Of a DNA stretch of 64,000 nucleotides, positions 9,353 to 18,315 are shown piece after piece. The notes beneath the pieces are model-generated. The model had not been told where the DNA came from and ran no database searches. It saw nothing but the letters and a program-made list of their open reading frames with translations. Origin of the DNA: Halomonadaceae bacterium T82-2 (GTDB lineage Bacteria > Pseudomonadota > Gammaproteobacteria > Pseudomonadales > Halomonadaceae). How positions within the stretch are numbered: position 1 is the first letter of the stretch; each line of letters begins with the position of its first letter. The position numbers were made by a program, and so were the translations under genes. The DNA is taken from contig LSBP01000011.1 in NCBI GenBank assembly GCA_001577635.1, forward strand, positions 41,048-105,047, written 5' to 3'.

Positions 9353-9459
9353 GGCGATGGCGGTCGGGCCTCCTCGGCAGCGGGCGGACGGATACGGGGG
9401 GGATCCGCTGATTCGACGTTAGTATAACGTCGTCATGCCGCAGCGATCAGCGCCGGAAG

Positions 9460-9816
9460 TCAACGCAGGAAGGCGAGCAGGCCCTGCAGGCGCTCGAGGT
9501 CGCGGGTGTCGCCCACCAGGCGCAGCCGGCCGTCGATCAGGCCGTCGCGAAAGGCGCGCGGGGAGGGGTGGCGAAGCACGGCCAGCGCCGTGTCGGGGTC
9601 ACGGAAGCGCAGTTCCAGGTCGAGGTCCACCGGCAGGCCCGATGCCGACTGCACGCGCTCGGCCGTCAGCCGGTAGTGGCGGGCGATGCGCAAATCCTCG
9701 GTGGCGATTCCCCAGGCCAGCGGGCGGTCGCGCAGCCGCTCGCGAAAGCCCGCGTGGCGACGCCGCGCGCGCTTGAGCAGCAGGCCGAGCAGCCAGAGCA
9801 TCAGTCGCAGTTTCAT
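9460..9816 (-). CDS. Small SCP2-like domain protein, function unknown
   Basis: A 118-residue protein with a hydrophobic N-terminus (MKLRLMLWLLGLLLKRARRR). An alpha/beta stretch follows, with alternating pattern VDLDLELRFRDPDTALAVL and ending GDTRDLERLQGLLAFLR. This resembles the sterol-carrier-protein-2-like small proteins of gammaproteobacteria, a call made from general pattern, not a search. No catalytic residues are evident. It lies 82 bp downstream of the HU gene on the same strand and may be co-transcribed with it. Confidence 0.6.
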   Translation of the reverse strand: MKLRLMLWLLGLLLKRARRRHAGFRERLRDRPLAWGIATEDLRIARHYRLTAERVQSASGLPVDLDLELRFRDPDTALAVLRHPSPRAFRDGLIDGRLRLVGDTRDLERLQGLLAFLR

Positions 9817-9897
9817 GGGCCGTCCATGACTCGCACGTGGGAAGGAAGAGCGTCGGCGGAGCGCACGCCGGTCGCGACACGCTCCAGCCGCGAGGCG

Positions 9898-10173
9898 TTA
9901 CTTGGCGACGGCGTCCTTGAGCGCCTTGCCCGCCTTGAAGGCCACGGTCCTGCTGGCGGGGATGGTCAGCGCCTCGCCGGTCTGCGGATTCTTGCCGGTA
10001 CGGGCGGCACGCTCGCGCACGGTGAACGAGCCGAAGCCGATGAGCGAGACATCCTGGCCCTTGGCGACGCTGCCGGTGATCTCGTCGAGGATCACGTTGA
10101 GCACCTGGCTGGCCTTGTCCTTGGAAAGATCGGCACGCTCGGCGATGGCCGCCGCGAGTTCTGGCTTGCGCAT
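9898..10173 (-). CDS. hupB: HU-family histone-like DNA-binding protein
   Basis: A 91-residue nucleoid protein that bends DNA as a dimer. The start MRKPELAAAIAERADLSKDK is the usual HU dimerisation helix pair. The HU signature region is GFGSFTVRERAARTGKNPQT, with the proline of the DNA-intercalating arm in NPQTGEAL. The ATG at 10173 is preceded by CAGGAGGTT. The symbol is assigned by family: HU-alpha versus HU-beta is not resolved here, and IHF is less likely because the length and arm fit HU better. Confidence 0.88.
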   Translation of the reverse strand: MRKPELAAAIAERADLSKDKASQVLNVILDEITGSVAKGQDVSLIGFGSFTVRERAARTGKNPQTGEALTIPASRTVAFKAGKALKDAVAK

Positions 10174-10244
10174 GGAACCTCCTGTCTGGGGCAGTGTAAG
10201 ACGGCAGCCTCGACTGCCGCTTGTTGTTGTTTCGGGCGTCTCCC

Positions 10245-10262
10245 GAGCGCCGGCCGGCGCTC
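10245..10262. repeat. 18-bp perfect palindrome downstream of the reductase gene
   Basis: GAGCGCCGGCCGGCGCTC is a perfect palindrome 34 bp past the stop of the minus-strand reductase and 72 bp before the HU start. It could fold as an mRNA stem ending the reductase message, but no T-run follows, so a strong terminator is not supported. A second shorter inverted repeat (CGGCAG/CTGCCG, 10202-10219) sits between it and HU. Confidence 0.5.
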
Positions 10263-10295
10263 CGGCAGCCGCCGGGGCCGCGGGCCACGACGCAC

Positions 10296-11456
10296 CTAGA
10301 TTAGCAACGGCGGCGCGGCTCGCGCCAGTTCGACTTTCCGCCGTACACAGCGCCCGGTCAACGCAAAGCCCAGCAGCCGCCCCCGGTCGTCCTCGGCCAG
10401 GGCGGCGAGATCGTCGCCCTCGCCCTCGATGCGCCAGCGGGCGGGCGTGACCCGCGGCGGCAGGGCCACCACCGGGCAGCAGGGCGTCTTGACCAGCACC
10501 GGCCAGGGCCCGTAGCGCACGGCGGTGGGGGTGCCGGCCAGCGTCGCCGCCAGGGCCCGGGCGCCGGCCTGCAGCGGCTGGACATACATGGCGTTGACGC
10601 CGTCGACGCAGGCCACGTCGCCCAGGGCGTGGATGCCCTCGACCGCGGTGCGCAGGCAGCGATCGACCTGGATGCCGGCCTCGCTGACCGCGAGCCCTGC
10701 CGCGGCGGCCAGCTCGGTGCGCGGCACCAGGCCGGTGGCGACCAGCACCAGGTCGGCGTCGAGGACATGGCCGTCATCCAGCGCCACGCTCAGATCCCCG
10801 CCGTCGAGACCCAGCTCGCCCACGCCGCGCCCCAGATGCAGCTCGACCCCCGCCCCGGCCAGCGCAGCGCCCAGCACCCGGCCCAGCGGCTCGGGCAGCA
10901 GGCGGGCCAGCGGCGCCCGCTCGGGGGCGATCATGGCCACGGCATGACCGCCGGCGACCAGGTCGTTGGCGTACTCGCAGCCCACTAGCCCGGCGCCGAT
11001 GACGGCGACGCGCGCCGACCGCCCCAGCGCCGTCAGGGCGGCATGGAAGGCCCGGTAGTCGTCGAGGTCGTTGATGGTGAAGACCCGCCCGGCGAGTGTT
11101 GCGTCGATGGCGAAGGGCGGCTGCGGCGCGGCCCCGGTGGCCAGCACCAGGTCATCGAAGGGCAGGCGCTCGGCGCCGATGTGCAGCTCGCGGGCCACGG
11201 GATCGAGGGCGTCGACCCGGGTCCGGGGGCGCATCACCAGATTCAGGCGCTCGGCGGCATCCAGCGCCGAGTCGGCGGCCAGCGCCTCCGGCGCCAGGCC
11301 CTTGGCGAAGCCGGTGGAGAGCAGGGGCTTGGAATAGTCGTCGCCGCTGTCGGCGGTGATCAGGGTGATCGGCCGCTCGGGCTGCAGGCGGCGCAGGGCA
11401 CGCGCCAGGCCGAAACCGGCCATGCCGCTGCCGATCAGGGTCAGGGATCGAGTCAT
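10296..11456 (-). CDS. FAD-dependent rubredoxin reductase-like oxidoreductase
   Basis: A 386-residue pyridine-nucleotide-disulfide-type flavoprotein. The FAD loop is LIGSGMAGFGLARAL (about residues 5-19), the NAD(P)H loop is VAVIGAGLVGCEYANDL (about 145), and the second FAD motif IHALGDVACVDG is near 275. The motif DYSKPLLSTGFAKG is characteristic of rubredoxin-NAD+ reductases, which pass electrons from NADH to rubredoxin. No rubredoxin gene is adjacent, so the partner is unknown. The ATG at 11456 is chosen because the protein then begins at the FAD fold. A 20-residue N-terminal extension to 11516 is possible but low-complexity. Confidence 0.8.
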   Translation of the reverse strand: MTRSLTLIGSGMAGFGLARALRRLQPERPITLITADSGDDYSKPLLSTGFAKGLAPEALAADSALDAAERLNLVMRPRTRVDALDPVARELHIGAERLPFDDLVLATGAAPQPPFAIDATLAGRVFTINDLDDYRAFHAALTALGRSARVAVIGAGLVGCEYANDLVAGGHAVAMIAPERAPLARLLPEPLGRVLGAALAGAGVELHLGRGVGELGLDGGDLSVALDDGHVLDADLVLVATGLVPRTELAAAAGLAVSEAGIQVDRCLRTAVEGIHALGDVACVDGVNAMYVQPLQAGARALAATLAGTPTAVRYGPWPVLVKTPCCPVVALPPRVTPARWRIEGEGDDLAALAEDDRGRLLGFALTGRCVRRKVELARAAPPLLI

Positions 11457-11555
11457 GGGTCGTGGTGCCAGCGGGTCGTGGATGACGGGCCGGGACCGGG
11501 CCGGCCAGGTCGTCATGGTACACTATCGCGCCCGTTTGCCGACCCGGAGGCCGGT

Positions 11556-12095
11556 TTGCCCGCTTCGACACGCCCCGTGGCGATCCCCCACTGGCGCCCC
11601 GCCGCCGCCTGGCGGCCGGCGATGAGCCCGGCCTGGTGGCAGTGGCTGGCCTCGCGCGATTCGCTGACCCGGCGGCTGGGCGCGGCGATGCCGCAGCCCT
11701 TCGCCGTGCGCCTGCTCGCCCAGCGCCTGGCCCGCCCGCGCCGCGACGAGGCCCGTGCCCTCGGCGTGCCCGCCTCGCACTATGTCTGGTGTCGCGAGGT
11801 GGCGCTGTGCAGCGGCGACACGCCCTGGGTGCTCGCCCGCTCGGTGGCGCCGCTGACCAGCCTGACCGGCCAGCGGCTGGGCCAGCTCGGCGAGCGCTCG
11901 CTGGGCCACTGGCTGTTCCGCCAGCCGGATCTCGAGCGCGGACCGATCGCGATCACCCGTGGCGCGCCGCCCTTTCCGACGGCCGAGGCGCCCTGGGGAC
12001 GGCGCTCGCGCTTTCGCCACGGCCGCTTCGAGGTGCTGGTCCAGGAGTTCTTCCTGACCGCCATGGCGGATGAACTGGGGCTGGCGACTCGCTAG
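11556..12095 (+). CDS. ubiC: Chorismate lyase UbiC, probable TTG start
   Basis: A 179-residue cytosolic enzyme that splits chorismate to 4-hydroxybenzoate and pyruvate, the first step of ubiquinone synthesis. Family landmarks are WWQWLASRDSLTRRLG, VWCREVALCSGDTPWVLARS, GERSLGHWLF, and the C-terminal WGRRSRFRH and VQEFFL. The start is the TTG at 11556, which has a strong GGAGG site (11546-11550) five bases upstream and keeps a tryptophan-containing N-terminus common in relatives. An in-frame ATG at 11622 lacks a good ribosome site and would shorten this end. ubiA follows 30 bp later. Confidence 0.88.
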   Translation: MPASTRPVAIPHWRPAAAWRPAMSPAWWQWLASRDSLTRRLGAAMPQPFAVRLLAQRLARPRRDEARALGVPASHYVWCREVALCSGDTPWVLARSVAPLTSLTGQRLGQLGERSLGHWLFRQPDLERGPIAITRGAPPFPTAEAPWGRRSRFRHGRFEVLVQEFFLTAMADELGLATR

Positions 12096-12125
12096 ACTGT
12101 GGCCCGATCGTTCTCGGAGGCTGTC

Positions 12126-13025
12126 ATGCAACCCACCCCGCGTCCCGTCGGTCTGGCTCGCCTGCATCCCGCGCGCCTGCCCGCCTTCCTGCACCTGACC
12201 CGGCTCGACCGGCCGATCGGCACCTGGCTGTTGATGTGGCCGACCCTGTGGGCCCTGTGGATCGCCGCCGACGGCCTGCCCGAGCGCGCGACGCTGCTGA
12301 TCTTCGTCGCCGGCGTCTACCTGATGCGCGCCGCCGGCTGCGTGATCAACGACTACGCCGACCGCCACTTCGACGGCCACGTCAAGCGCACCCGCGATCG
12401 TCCGCTGGCCACCGGGCGGATCGGTGCGGGCGAGGCCCGGGTGCTGTTCGCGGGGCTGGTCGCCGCGTCCTTCGTGCTGGTCTGCTTCACCAACGCCTTC
12501 ACGGTGATGCTGTCGTTCGGCGGGGTGGCACTGGCCTTCGTCTATCCGTTCATGAAGCGCTATACCCACTGGCCGCAGGTGGTGCTCGGCGCGGCCTTCT
12601 CGTGGGCGATCCCCATGGCCTTCGGCGCCGTCCAGCAGCAGCTGCCGGCGGATGCCTGGCTGCTGTTCGTCGCCAACGTGCTGTGGACGGTGGCCTACGA
12701 CACCGAATACGCCATGGTCGACCGCGACGACGACCTGAAGATCGGCATCAAGTCCACCGCCGTGCTGTTCGGCCGGCACGACAAGCTGATCATCGGTCTG
12801 CTGCAGCTGGCCACGCTGACCCTGCTCGCCGTGGTGGGCGTGCGCCAGGCGCTGGGCGGCTACTACTGGATCGGCCTGACGGCGATGGGGCTGATCTTCG
12901 TCTACCAGCAGTGGCTGATCCGCGACCGCTCCCGGGAACGCTGCTTCCGGGCGTTTCTCAACAACCACTGGGCAGGGCTGGTGCTCCACGCCGGCATCAT
13001 GATGGCGCTGTGGCCCGAGGGCTGA
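12126..13025 (+). CDS. ubiA: 4-hydroxybenzoate octaprenyltransferase UbiA
   Basis: A 299-residue integral membrane prenyltransferase joining the polyprenyl tail to 4-hydroxybenzoate made by UbiC. The first aspartate motif is [20 protein letters not shown] and the second is [20 protein letters not shown]; together they bind the diphosphate through Mg2+. About eight hydrophobic helices lie around them. The ATG at 12126 has GGAGG upstream. ubiC-ubiA form an operon. Confidence 0.96.
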   Translation: MQPTPRPVGLARLHPARLPAFLHLTRLDRPIGTWLLMWPTLWALWIAADGLPERATLLIFVAGVYLMRAAGCVINDYADRHFDGHVKRTRDRPLATGRIGAGEARVLFAGLVAASFVLVCFTNAFTVMLSFGGVALAFVYPFMKRYTHWPQVVLGAAFSWAIPMAFGAVQQQLPADAWLLFVANVLWTVAYDTEYAMVDRDDDLKIGIKSTAVLFGRHDKLIIGLLQLATLTLLAVVGVRQALGGYYWIGLTAMGLIFVYQQWLIRDRSRERCFRAFLNNHWAGLVLHAGIMMALWPEG

Positions 13026-13050
13026 CGCGGGCATTGCGAGCGCCCGGCGT

Positions 13051-13084
13051 CTGTCACAAGCTTGTCATGCGCGCGCGTTGTAAT
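13051..13084 (+). promoter_or_regulatory. Pho box with -10 element in front of phoB
   Basis: CTGTCACAAGCTTGTCAT (13051-13068) has two 7-bp PhoB half-sites 11 bp apart, close to the E. coli Pho-box consensus. TGTAAT (13079-13084) is a near-consensus -10 hexamer, 10 bp after the box, which is where PhoB-activated promoters place it. A further half-site CTGTCA lies at 13095-13100. This supports autoregulated, phosphate-starvation-induced phoBR transcription. Confidence 0.8.
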
Positions 13085-13151
13085 CGTCATCGTCCTGTCA
13101 CCGACGGATGCCTGCCGCGGGCGGTGTCCGTCACCCCACGAGGCCAGGGAA

Positions 13152-13841
<690 letters not shown>

Positions 13842-13851
13842 GACCACCGGC

Positions 13852-15210
13852 ATGTACTACTGGAACAACGAGCTCTGGCGACTGGCCTATCTGGTCATCG
13901 GGCTGGGGCTGCTGGGCTGGGTGCTCGGCGATCTCGGCTGGGGCGTGGCCGCCGGCCTCGCCCTGTTCGTGCTCATCCACCTGCGCCACCTGCGCGAGCT
14001 CTACCAGTGGCTGAACAGTGACCCGAGCGAGGAGCCCCCGGCGGGCAGCGGCGTGTGGGGCGATTTGTTCGACCGCCTGTACCGCTACCAGAAGGTCCAG
14101 CGGCTGACCCAGCAGCGCCTGCGCGACGTGATCCACCGCATCCAGGAATCCGCCGAGGCGATGCGCGACAGCGTGGTGATGCTCGACAACCAGGGCAACA
14201 TGGACTGGTGGAACAGCGCCGCCGAGCACATGCTCGGCCTGCAGGCCCGCCACGATCGCGGCCAGCCCGTCACCAACCTGCTGCGCGATCCGCGCTTCAT
14301 CGACTACTTCAACGCCCGCGACTATCGCGAGCCGGTGGTGCTGCCCTCGCCGCTGCGCGACGACCTGATGCTGCAGTTCCAGATCACCCTCTACGGCGAC
14401 AACGAGCGGCTGGTGATGGTGCGCGACATCACCCGGCTGCACCGCCTCGAGCAGATGCGCCGCGACTTCGTCGCCAACGTCTCCCACGAGCTGCGCACGC
14501 CGCTGACCGTGCTCACCGGCTATCTCGAGACCTACACCGAGCACGCCGACCAGCTGCCGCCGCGCTGGCAGCGCGGCCTCGGCCAGATGCAGGACCAGAC
14601 CCGACGCATGCAGAACCTGGTCGAGGACCTGCTGCTGCTGTCGCGGCTGGAAACCGACCACCAGACCGAACGCAGCGTGCCGGTGGCCGTGGCGCCGCTG
14701 CTGGGCAGCGTCCGCGACGACGCCGCCGCCCTGGCGGGCGGCGGGCGCCGGGTGCGCGTCGAGATCGACGAGTCGCACGATCTACTGGGGGTCGAGGCGG
14801 AACTGCGCAGCGCGGTCTCCAACCTGGCCTTCAACGCCGTGCGCTACACCCCCGAGGACAGCACCATCACCCTGCGCTGGCGCCCCTGGCAGGGCGGTGG
14901 CGCCCTCGAGGTCGAGGATGACGGCGACGGCATCGACCCGGTGCACATCCCGCGCCTGACCGAGCGCTTCTACCGAGTCGACAAGGGCCGCAGCGCCGCC
15001 ACCGGCGGCACCGGCCTGGGGCTGGCGATCGTCAAGCACGTGCTGCTGCGCCACGACGCGCGCCTGGAGATCGACTCCCGCCCCGGCGAAGGCGCGCTGT
15101 TTCGCTGCGTGTTCCCCGCCGCCCGCCTGACCCGTCAGTCCATCGGCGAGGCCTACTCGCCCTCCGAGGAAACACCCCGCGCCGCCGGCAGCGGGCAGTT
15201 GCCGCAGTAG
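13852..15210 (+). CDS. phoR: Phosphate regulon sensor histidine kinase PhoR
   Basis: A 452-residue membrane sensor kinase. Two hydrophobic segments lie at about residues 8-45, followed by a charged linker and a PAS domain (SVVMLDNQGNMDWWNSAAEH, about 105-200). The H-box is FVANVSHELRTPLTVLTGYL, with the phosphorylated His near 210; then come the N-box NLAFNAVRYTPED and G-boxes DDGDGIDP and GGTGLGLAIVKHV. It phosphorylates or dephosphorylates PhoB according to phosphate supply, signalled through PhoU, which is encoded 1.6 kb away. Its last 58 bp overlap the convergent fhuF 3' end. Confidence 0.95.
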   Translation: MYYWNNELWRLAYLVIGLGLLGWVLGDLGWGVAAGLALFVLIHLRHLRELYQWLNSDPSEEPPAGSGVWGDLFDRLYRYQKVQRLTQQRLRDVIHRIQESAEAMRDSVVMLDNQGNMDWWNSAAEHMLGLQARHDRGQPVTNLLRDPRFIDYFNARDYREPVVLPSPLRDDLMLQFQITLYGDNERLVMVRDITRLHRLEQMRRDFVANVSHELRTPLTVLTGYLETYTEHADQLPPRWQRGLGQMQDQTRRMQNLVEDLLLLSRLETDHQTERSVPVAVAPLLGSVRDDAAALAGGGRRVRVEIDESHDLLGVEAELRSAVSNLAFNAVRYTPEDSTITLRWRPWQGGGALEVEDDGDGIDPVHIPRLTERFYRVDKGRSAATGGTGLGLAIVKHVLLRHDARLEIDSRPGEGALFRCVFPAARLTRQSIGEAYSPSEETPRAAGSGQLPQ

Positions 15211-15896
15211 CCGAGTTCCGGCAGCCGGTAGCGCACGCAGCACAACCGCCGCCGCGTATGGCACGTGCCGTCGGCATCGCGGACCTGGCGGACCGGCCGA
15301 TGGAGCGGGTTGCGGGCTCCGTCGGCGAACACCCGCCGGGCCATCAGCGCCTCGCCCAAGCCGAGGCCGGGTGCTGCCCACGCCTGTCCACGCAGCTGAT
15401 CGATCAGGTAGGCGTAGTAGTGCCCGGCGTTGCTCCACAACGTGCGCGGCGCCAGCCCGCCGTGCGCGGCCATGACCGCGATGGCCGGCGCCAGCAGGCG
15501 ATCCAGCAGCGGCCGCAGCAGTGGCTCGGGGTCGTCGGCCTCGATCATCTCGCCCTCGTGGGGTACCACCAGGCGGGCGACCCGCCCCGCGGCATCCAGC
15601 TCCAGCGCCAGCGTCTCGAGGGCCATCGGCAGCCGACGGCCCAGCACCAGGGCGGCCGCCGCCGGCACGAGGATCGCCTGGGCAAGAAAATACTTCGACC
15701 ACAGCGAGACCAGCGCGCGGTGGTCGGGCCGCGTGTAGTCGCGGCCGAAGACGGCCAGTGCCGGGGCGAGCCCATCCGTCGAGAACAGCGCCGACGCGGC
15801 CCGGGTATTCGCCGACGCCGCGGCATCCGGAAGCCGCAGGCGGTCGTCCAGGCCAGCCAGCGGGCCACGGAACAGGGGGGCAAGGGAAGGCAGCAT
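15153..15896 (-). CDS. fhuF: Siderophore-iron reductase FhuF
   Basis: A 247-residue cytosolic iron-sulfur protein that reduces ferric siderophores to release iron. The C-terminus has the FhuF [2Fe-2S] ligand pattern Cys-Cys-x10-Cys-x2-Cys (CCVRYRLPELGYCGNC). Upstream is FLAQAILVPAAAALVLGRRL, typical of the family. The ATG at 15896 has GGAG seven bases upstream; the in-frame start at 15926 would lie closer to the Fur box and lacks such a site. A strong Fur box at 15933-15947 supports iron control. No siderophore transporter is adjacent. Confidence 0.87.
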   Translation of the reverse strand: MLPSLAPLFRGPLAGLDDRLRLPDAAASANTRAASALFSTDGLAPALAVFGRDYTRPDHRALVSLWSKYFLAQAILVPAAAALVLGRRLPMALETLALELDAAGRVARLVVPHEGEMIEADDPEPLLRPLLDRLLAPAIAVMAAHGGLAPRTLWSNAGHYYAYLIDQLRGQAWAAPGLGLGEALMARRVFADGARNPLHRPVRQVRDADGTCHTRRRLCCVRYRLPELGYCGNCPLPAARGVSSEGE

Positions 15897-15932
15897 GGAC
15901 GTCTCCGCTCGGACAACGTCCGCCACCTTAAG

Positions 15933-15947
15933 TGATAATAATTCTCG
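15933..15947. promoter_or_regulatory. Fur box upstream of fhuF
   Basis: TGATAATAATTCTCG matches the 7-1-7 Fur motif TGATAATnATTATCA at 12 of the 14 defined positions. It lies 37 bp upstream of the fhuF ATG and 20 bp downstream of the cysZ stop, an AT-rich island in GC-rich DNA. It predicts iron-repressed fhuF expression. Confidence 0.8.
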
Positions 15948-15966
15948 TTACAATCTTGCGCGGCAA

Positions 15967-16710
15967 TCAGGAGCGCCGGGGCTTCTCGGCCGGCACTGGC
16001 AGATCCCGGTAGTGCTGCTGCCACATCAGCACCGCCCCGGCGACCGCACCGGGCAGCAGCAGCAGGTTGAGCACCGGTACCCAGCTGGCCGCCATCACCC
16101 AGCCGCCGAAGGTCAGCGTCGGCCACCAGCGCGAGCGCAGACGGCGGCGCATCTCGACGAAACTGACCAGGTTGTTGTCCATCGGGTAGTCGAGGTAGGT
16201 GACCGCCATCATCCAGGCCGAGAAGGCCGCCCATAGAAACGGCATCACCAGGTTCAGCCCGGGCACGAAGCCGAGCAGGAAGAGCAGCGCCATGCGCGGC
16301 AGGATATAGCCCAGCTTGACCAGCTCGCGGCCCAGGGCGTCGACGGCGGCGCGGGCGAAGCCGCGATCGTCCAGCGGCGGCCGGCCGGTGACCTGGCGCT
16401 CGACCTTCTCGGCGAGAAAGCCGTAGAAGGGCGCGGCGATCAGGTTGGCGACCAGCGTGAAGGTAAAGAACACCACCACCGCGAGGCTCGCCACCAGCAG
16501 CGGCCAGATCAGCCACTCGAGCCAGTTCAGCCAGCCCGGCACCTGGCGCATTCCATAGTCGATCCAGCCGCCGAAGTTGTCGAACAGGTAGACGAGGGTG
16601 CCGACATAGAGCAGCAGGTTGGCCAGAATCGGCAGAAAGACGTAACGACGCAGCCCCGGCGAGAGCACCAGGCGCGTGCCCCGGGCCAGGGCGCTGAAGG
16701 CATTGAGCAT
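15967..16710 (-). CDS. cysZ: Sulfate transporter CysZ
   Basis: A 247-residue inner-membrane protein of the CysZ family (EI24/DUF540 fold), which supplies sulfate for cysteine synthesis. The start ALARGTRLVLSPGLRRYVFL, the segment WLIWPLLVASLAVVVFFTFT and the region LIAAPFYGFLAEKVE are typical. It has four or more hydrophobic helices, and FLLGFVPGLNLVMPFLWAAF matches a family hallmark. It lies between phoU and fhuF on the same strand, but hairpins after phoU and the Fur box after cysZ suggest separate transcripts. Confidence 0.9.
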   Translation of the reverse strand: MLNAFSALARGTRLVLSPGLRRYVFLPILANLLLYVGTLVYLFDNFGGWIDYGMRQVPGWLNWLEWLIWPLLVASLAVVVFFTFTLVANLIAAPFYGFLAEKVERQVTGRPPLDDRGFARAAVDALGRELVKLGYILPRMALLFLLGFVPGLNLVMPFLWAAFSAWMMAVTYLDYPMDNNLVSFVEMRRRLRSRWWPTLTFGGWVMAASWVPVLNLLLLPGAVAGAVLMWQQHYRDLPVPAEKPRRS

Positions 16711-16742
16711 GGTCGGAGGATTCCCGCAACGAACAACGAAAC

Positions 16743-16792
16743 GGCCGTCGCGCAGGCGACGGCCGGGGTCGATGACGGCCCGGAGGGCCGTC
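16743..16792 (-). terminator. Double hairpin between phoU and cysZ
   Basis: Two stem-loops follow the phoU stop on the minus strand: GACGGCCC/GGGCCGTC with a 3-base loop (16774-16792), then GGCCGTCGC/GCGACGGCC with a 4-base loop (16743-16764). The second is followed by GTTTCGTT. The T-run is imperfect, so termination is probable rather than certain. Confidence 0.55.
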
Positions 16793-16797
16793 GGGGA

Positions 16798-17526
16798 TCA
16801 ACCTTTACCGGTCAGCGAGGAATCGTCAAGCGCATCGATGTTGCGGTGACGGACATCCAGCCCCTTGACCAGGTAGATGACGTACTCGGCCAGGTTGTCG
16901 GCGTGGTCGCCGATACGCTCCAGGGCCCGCAGGATCCACATCACGCTGAGAATCGAGCTGATCGAGCGCGGGTCCTCCATCATGAAGGTCATCAGCGAGC
17001 GCATGGCGCTGGTGTACTCGCTGTCCACGGCGTCGTCCTCGTGGGCGACCTTCAGGGCCAGCTCGGTATCGAAGCGGGCGAATGCCGTCAGGGCATCGCG
17101 GGTCATCTTGCGCACGTGCTCGCTGATGTGGCGGACCTCGACGAAGCCGTGCACCTGGCGTCCGGATTCGGCCAGCGCGAGGGCGTTGCGGGCGATCTTG
17201 CAGGCCTCGTCGCCGATGCGCTCGAGATCCGAGGTGGCGCGGATCACCGCCAGCACCAGCCGCAGGTCGGACGCCGCCGGCTGCCGGCGTGCCAGCACCC
17301 GCGTGCACTCGTCATCGATCTTCAGCTGCATGTCGTTGACGGCCTTGTCGTTGTCGCGCACGCGTTCGGCCAACCGGGTGTCGCCGTCGAGCAGCGCGGA
17401 GATGGCTTCCTGCACCTGTTTCTCGACCAGGCCCCCCATCGCCATCAGGTGGGTCTTGAGTTCCTCGAGTTCCTGGTTGAACTGCTTGGAAATATGCTGA
17501 CTGTGAGTCTCGCTGGTGATGTCCAT
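16798..17526 (-). CDS. phoU: Phosphate signalling protein PhoU
   Basis: A 242-residue helical protein linking phosphate transport to PhoR and dampening the Pho response. It shows the two PhoU repeats of three-helix bundles with the metal-binding motifs: DLERIGDEACKIARNAL (repeat 1) and ALERIGDHADNLAEYVIYL (repeat 2). The ATG at 17526 (MDITSETHSQHISKQFNQEL) has CGGAGAACG upstream; the longer open frame to 17658 adds nothing family-like. pstSCAB, the usual partners, are not in this window; phoBR are 1.6 kb away on the opposite strand. Confidence 0.95.
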   Translation of the reverse strand: MDITSETHSQHISKQFNQELEELKTHLMAMGGLVEKQVQEAISALLDGDTRLAERVRDNDKAVNDMQLKIDDECTRVLARRQPAASDLRLVLAVIRATSDLERIGDEACKIARNALALAESGRQVHGFVEVRHISEHVRKMTRDALTAFARFDTELALKVAHEDDAVDSEYTSAMRSLMTFMMEDPRSISSILSVMWILRALERIGDHADNLAEYVIYLVKGLDVRHRNIDALDDSSLTGKG

Positions 17527-17859
17527 GACGTTCTCCGGGGCCGCGCACGAACGGCCGATGAGGTGAAATTCGCTGAGCGCCAGACGCGGATGATGTTCCG
17601 GGCACGAAACCGCTGGTGGCGATGATGCCGGAACAAGATTGCATTCCGATGAATCCACGACACCGACATCAGGGCGGGCCGGGCGTCACGAACGGGCCGC
17701 GGCTCCCGGTCCGCTCGACTTCGATTGTAGTCGGAGTCGCCCGCACGCAGGAAGCCGGGGACGCCGCGAAGTGCACGGCGAGGCTGGTCGCCCGACGGCG
17801 CGGCCGTTTAAGATGGCGGCCAGCTCGTGACAACAACAAGTGCCGGAAGGGAATCGACC
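17527..17859. other. Divergent intergenic region between phoU and the thioesterase gene
   Basis: No convincing gene lies in these 333 bp. The sequence carries outward-facing 5' regions for phoU (minus) and the thioesterase (plus). A weak -10-like TTTAAGAT is near 17809 on the plus strand. I see no Pho box here, so phoU is not obviously PhoB-controlled from this promoter. Confidence 0.5.
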
Positions 17860-18279
17860 ATGACCGATCTCGATGATGTACCCGCCCCGCGTGGCGATCT
17901 GACCCTCAAGGTGCTGGCCGCCCGCCAGGACACCAACCTCTACGGCGACATCAGCGGCGGCTGGCTGGTCAATCAGATGGACCAGGCCGCCGAGCTGTGC
18001 GCCGGCCGCCAGGCCCACGGGCGTACCGCCACCGTGGCGATCGAGGCGATGGACTTCCTCTGTCCGGTCCGCATCGGCTCGGTGGTCAACATCTTCACCG
18101 CGGTGCGCGAGATCGGCCGCAGCTCGATCACCATCGACGTCGAGGTGTGGATCCGTCCGCCCCACGAGCGCGACCCCGAGGAGATGCACAAGGTCACCGA
18201 GGCCCGCTTCGTGATGGTGGCGCTGGACGACAACGGGCGCATTCGCGCGGTGCCCGAGACCAGCCGGGAGAGCCTCTGA
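17860..18279 (+). CDS. Acyl-CoA thioesterase, hotdog fold (YciA-like)
   Basis: A 139-residue single hotdog-domain enzyme expected to hydrolyse acyl-CoA to free acid and CoA. The pattern DTNLYGDISGGWLVNQMDQA contains the catalytic Asp/Gly region of the YciA/BACH group, and VAIEAMDFLCPVRIGSVVNI is the central helix and strand. The C-terminus includes ARFVMVALDDNGRIRAVPE. The ATG at 17860 follows GGAAGGG. It stands alone, convergent with the TRAP binding-protein gene. Confidence 0.87.
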   Translation: MTDLDDVPAPRGDLTLKVLAARQDTNLYGDISGGWLVNQMDQAAELCAGRQAHGRTATVAIEAMDFLCPVRIGSVVNIFTAVREIGRSSITIDVEVWIRPPHERDPEEMHKVTEARFVMVALDDNGRIRAVPETSRESL

Positions 18280-18315
18280 GCCGCCCCGGCCGGTGGCACC
18301 CGACGGCGCGGGCCG

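Noticed and set aside
7278..9427. Large alternative frames on both strands over the YccS-family gene
   Set aside because: Both translations are Pro/Ala/Arg- or Gln/Arg-rich with no motif, while the yccS frame has coherent membrane helices and family blocks.
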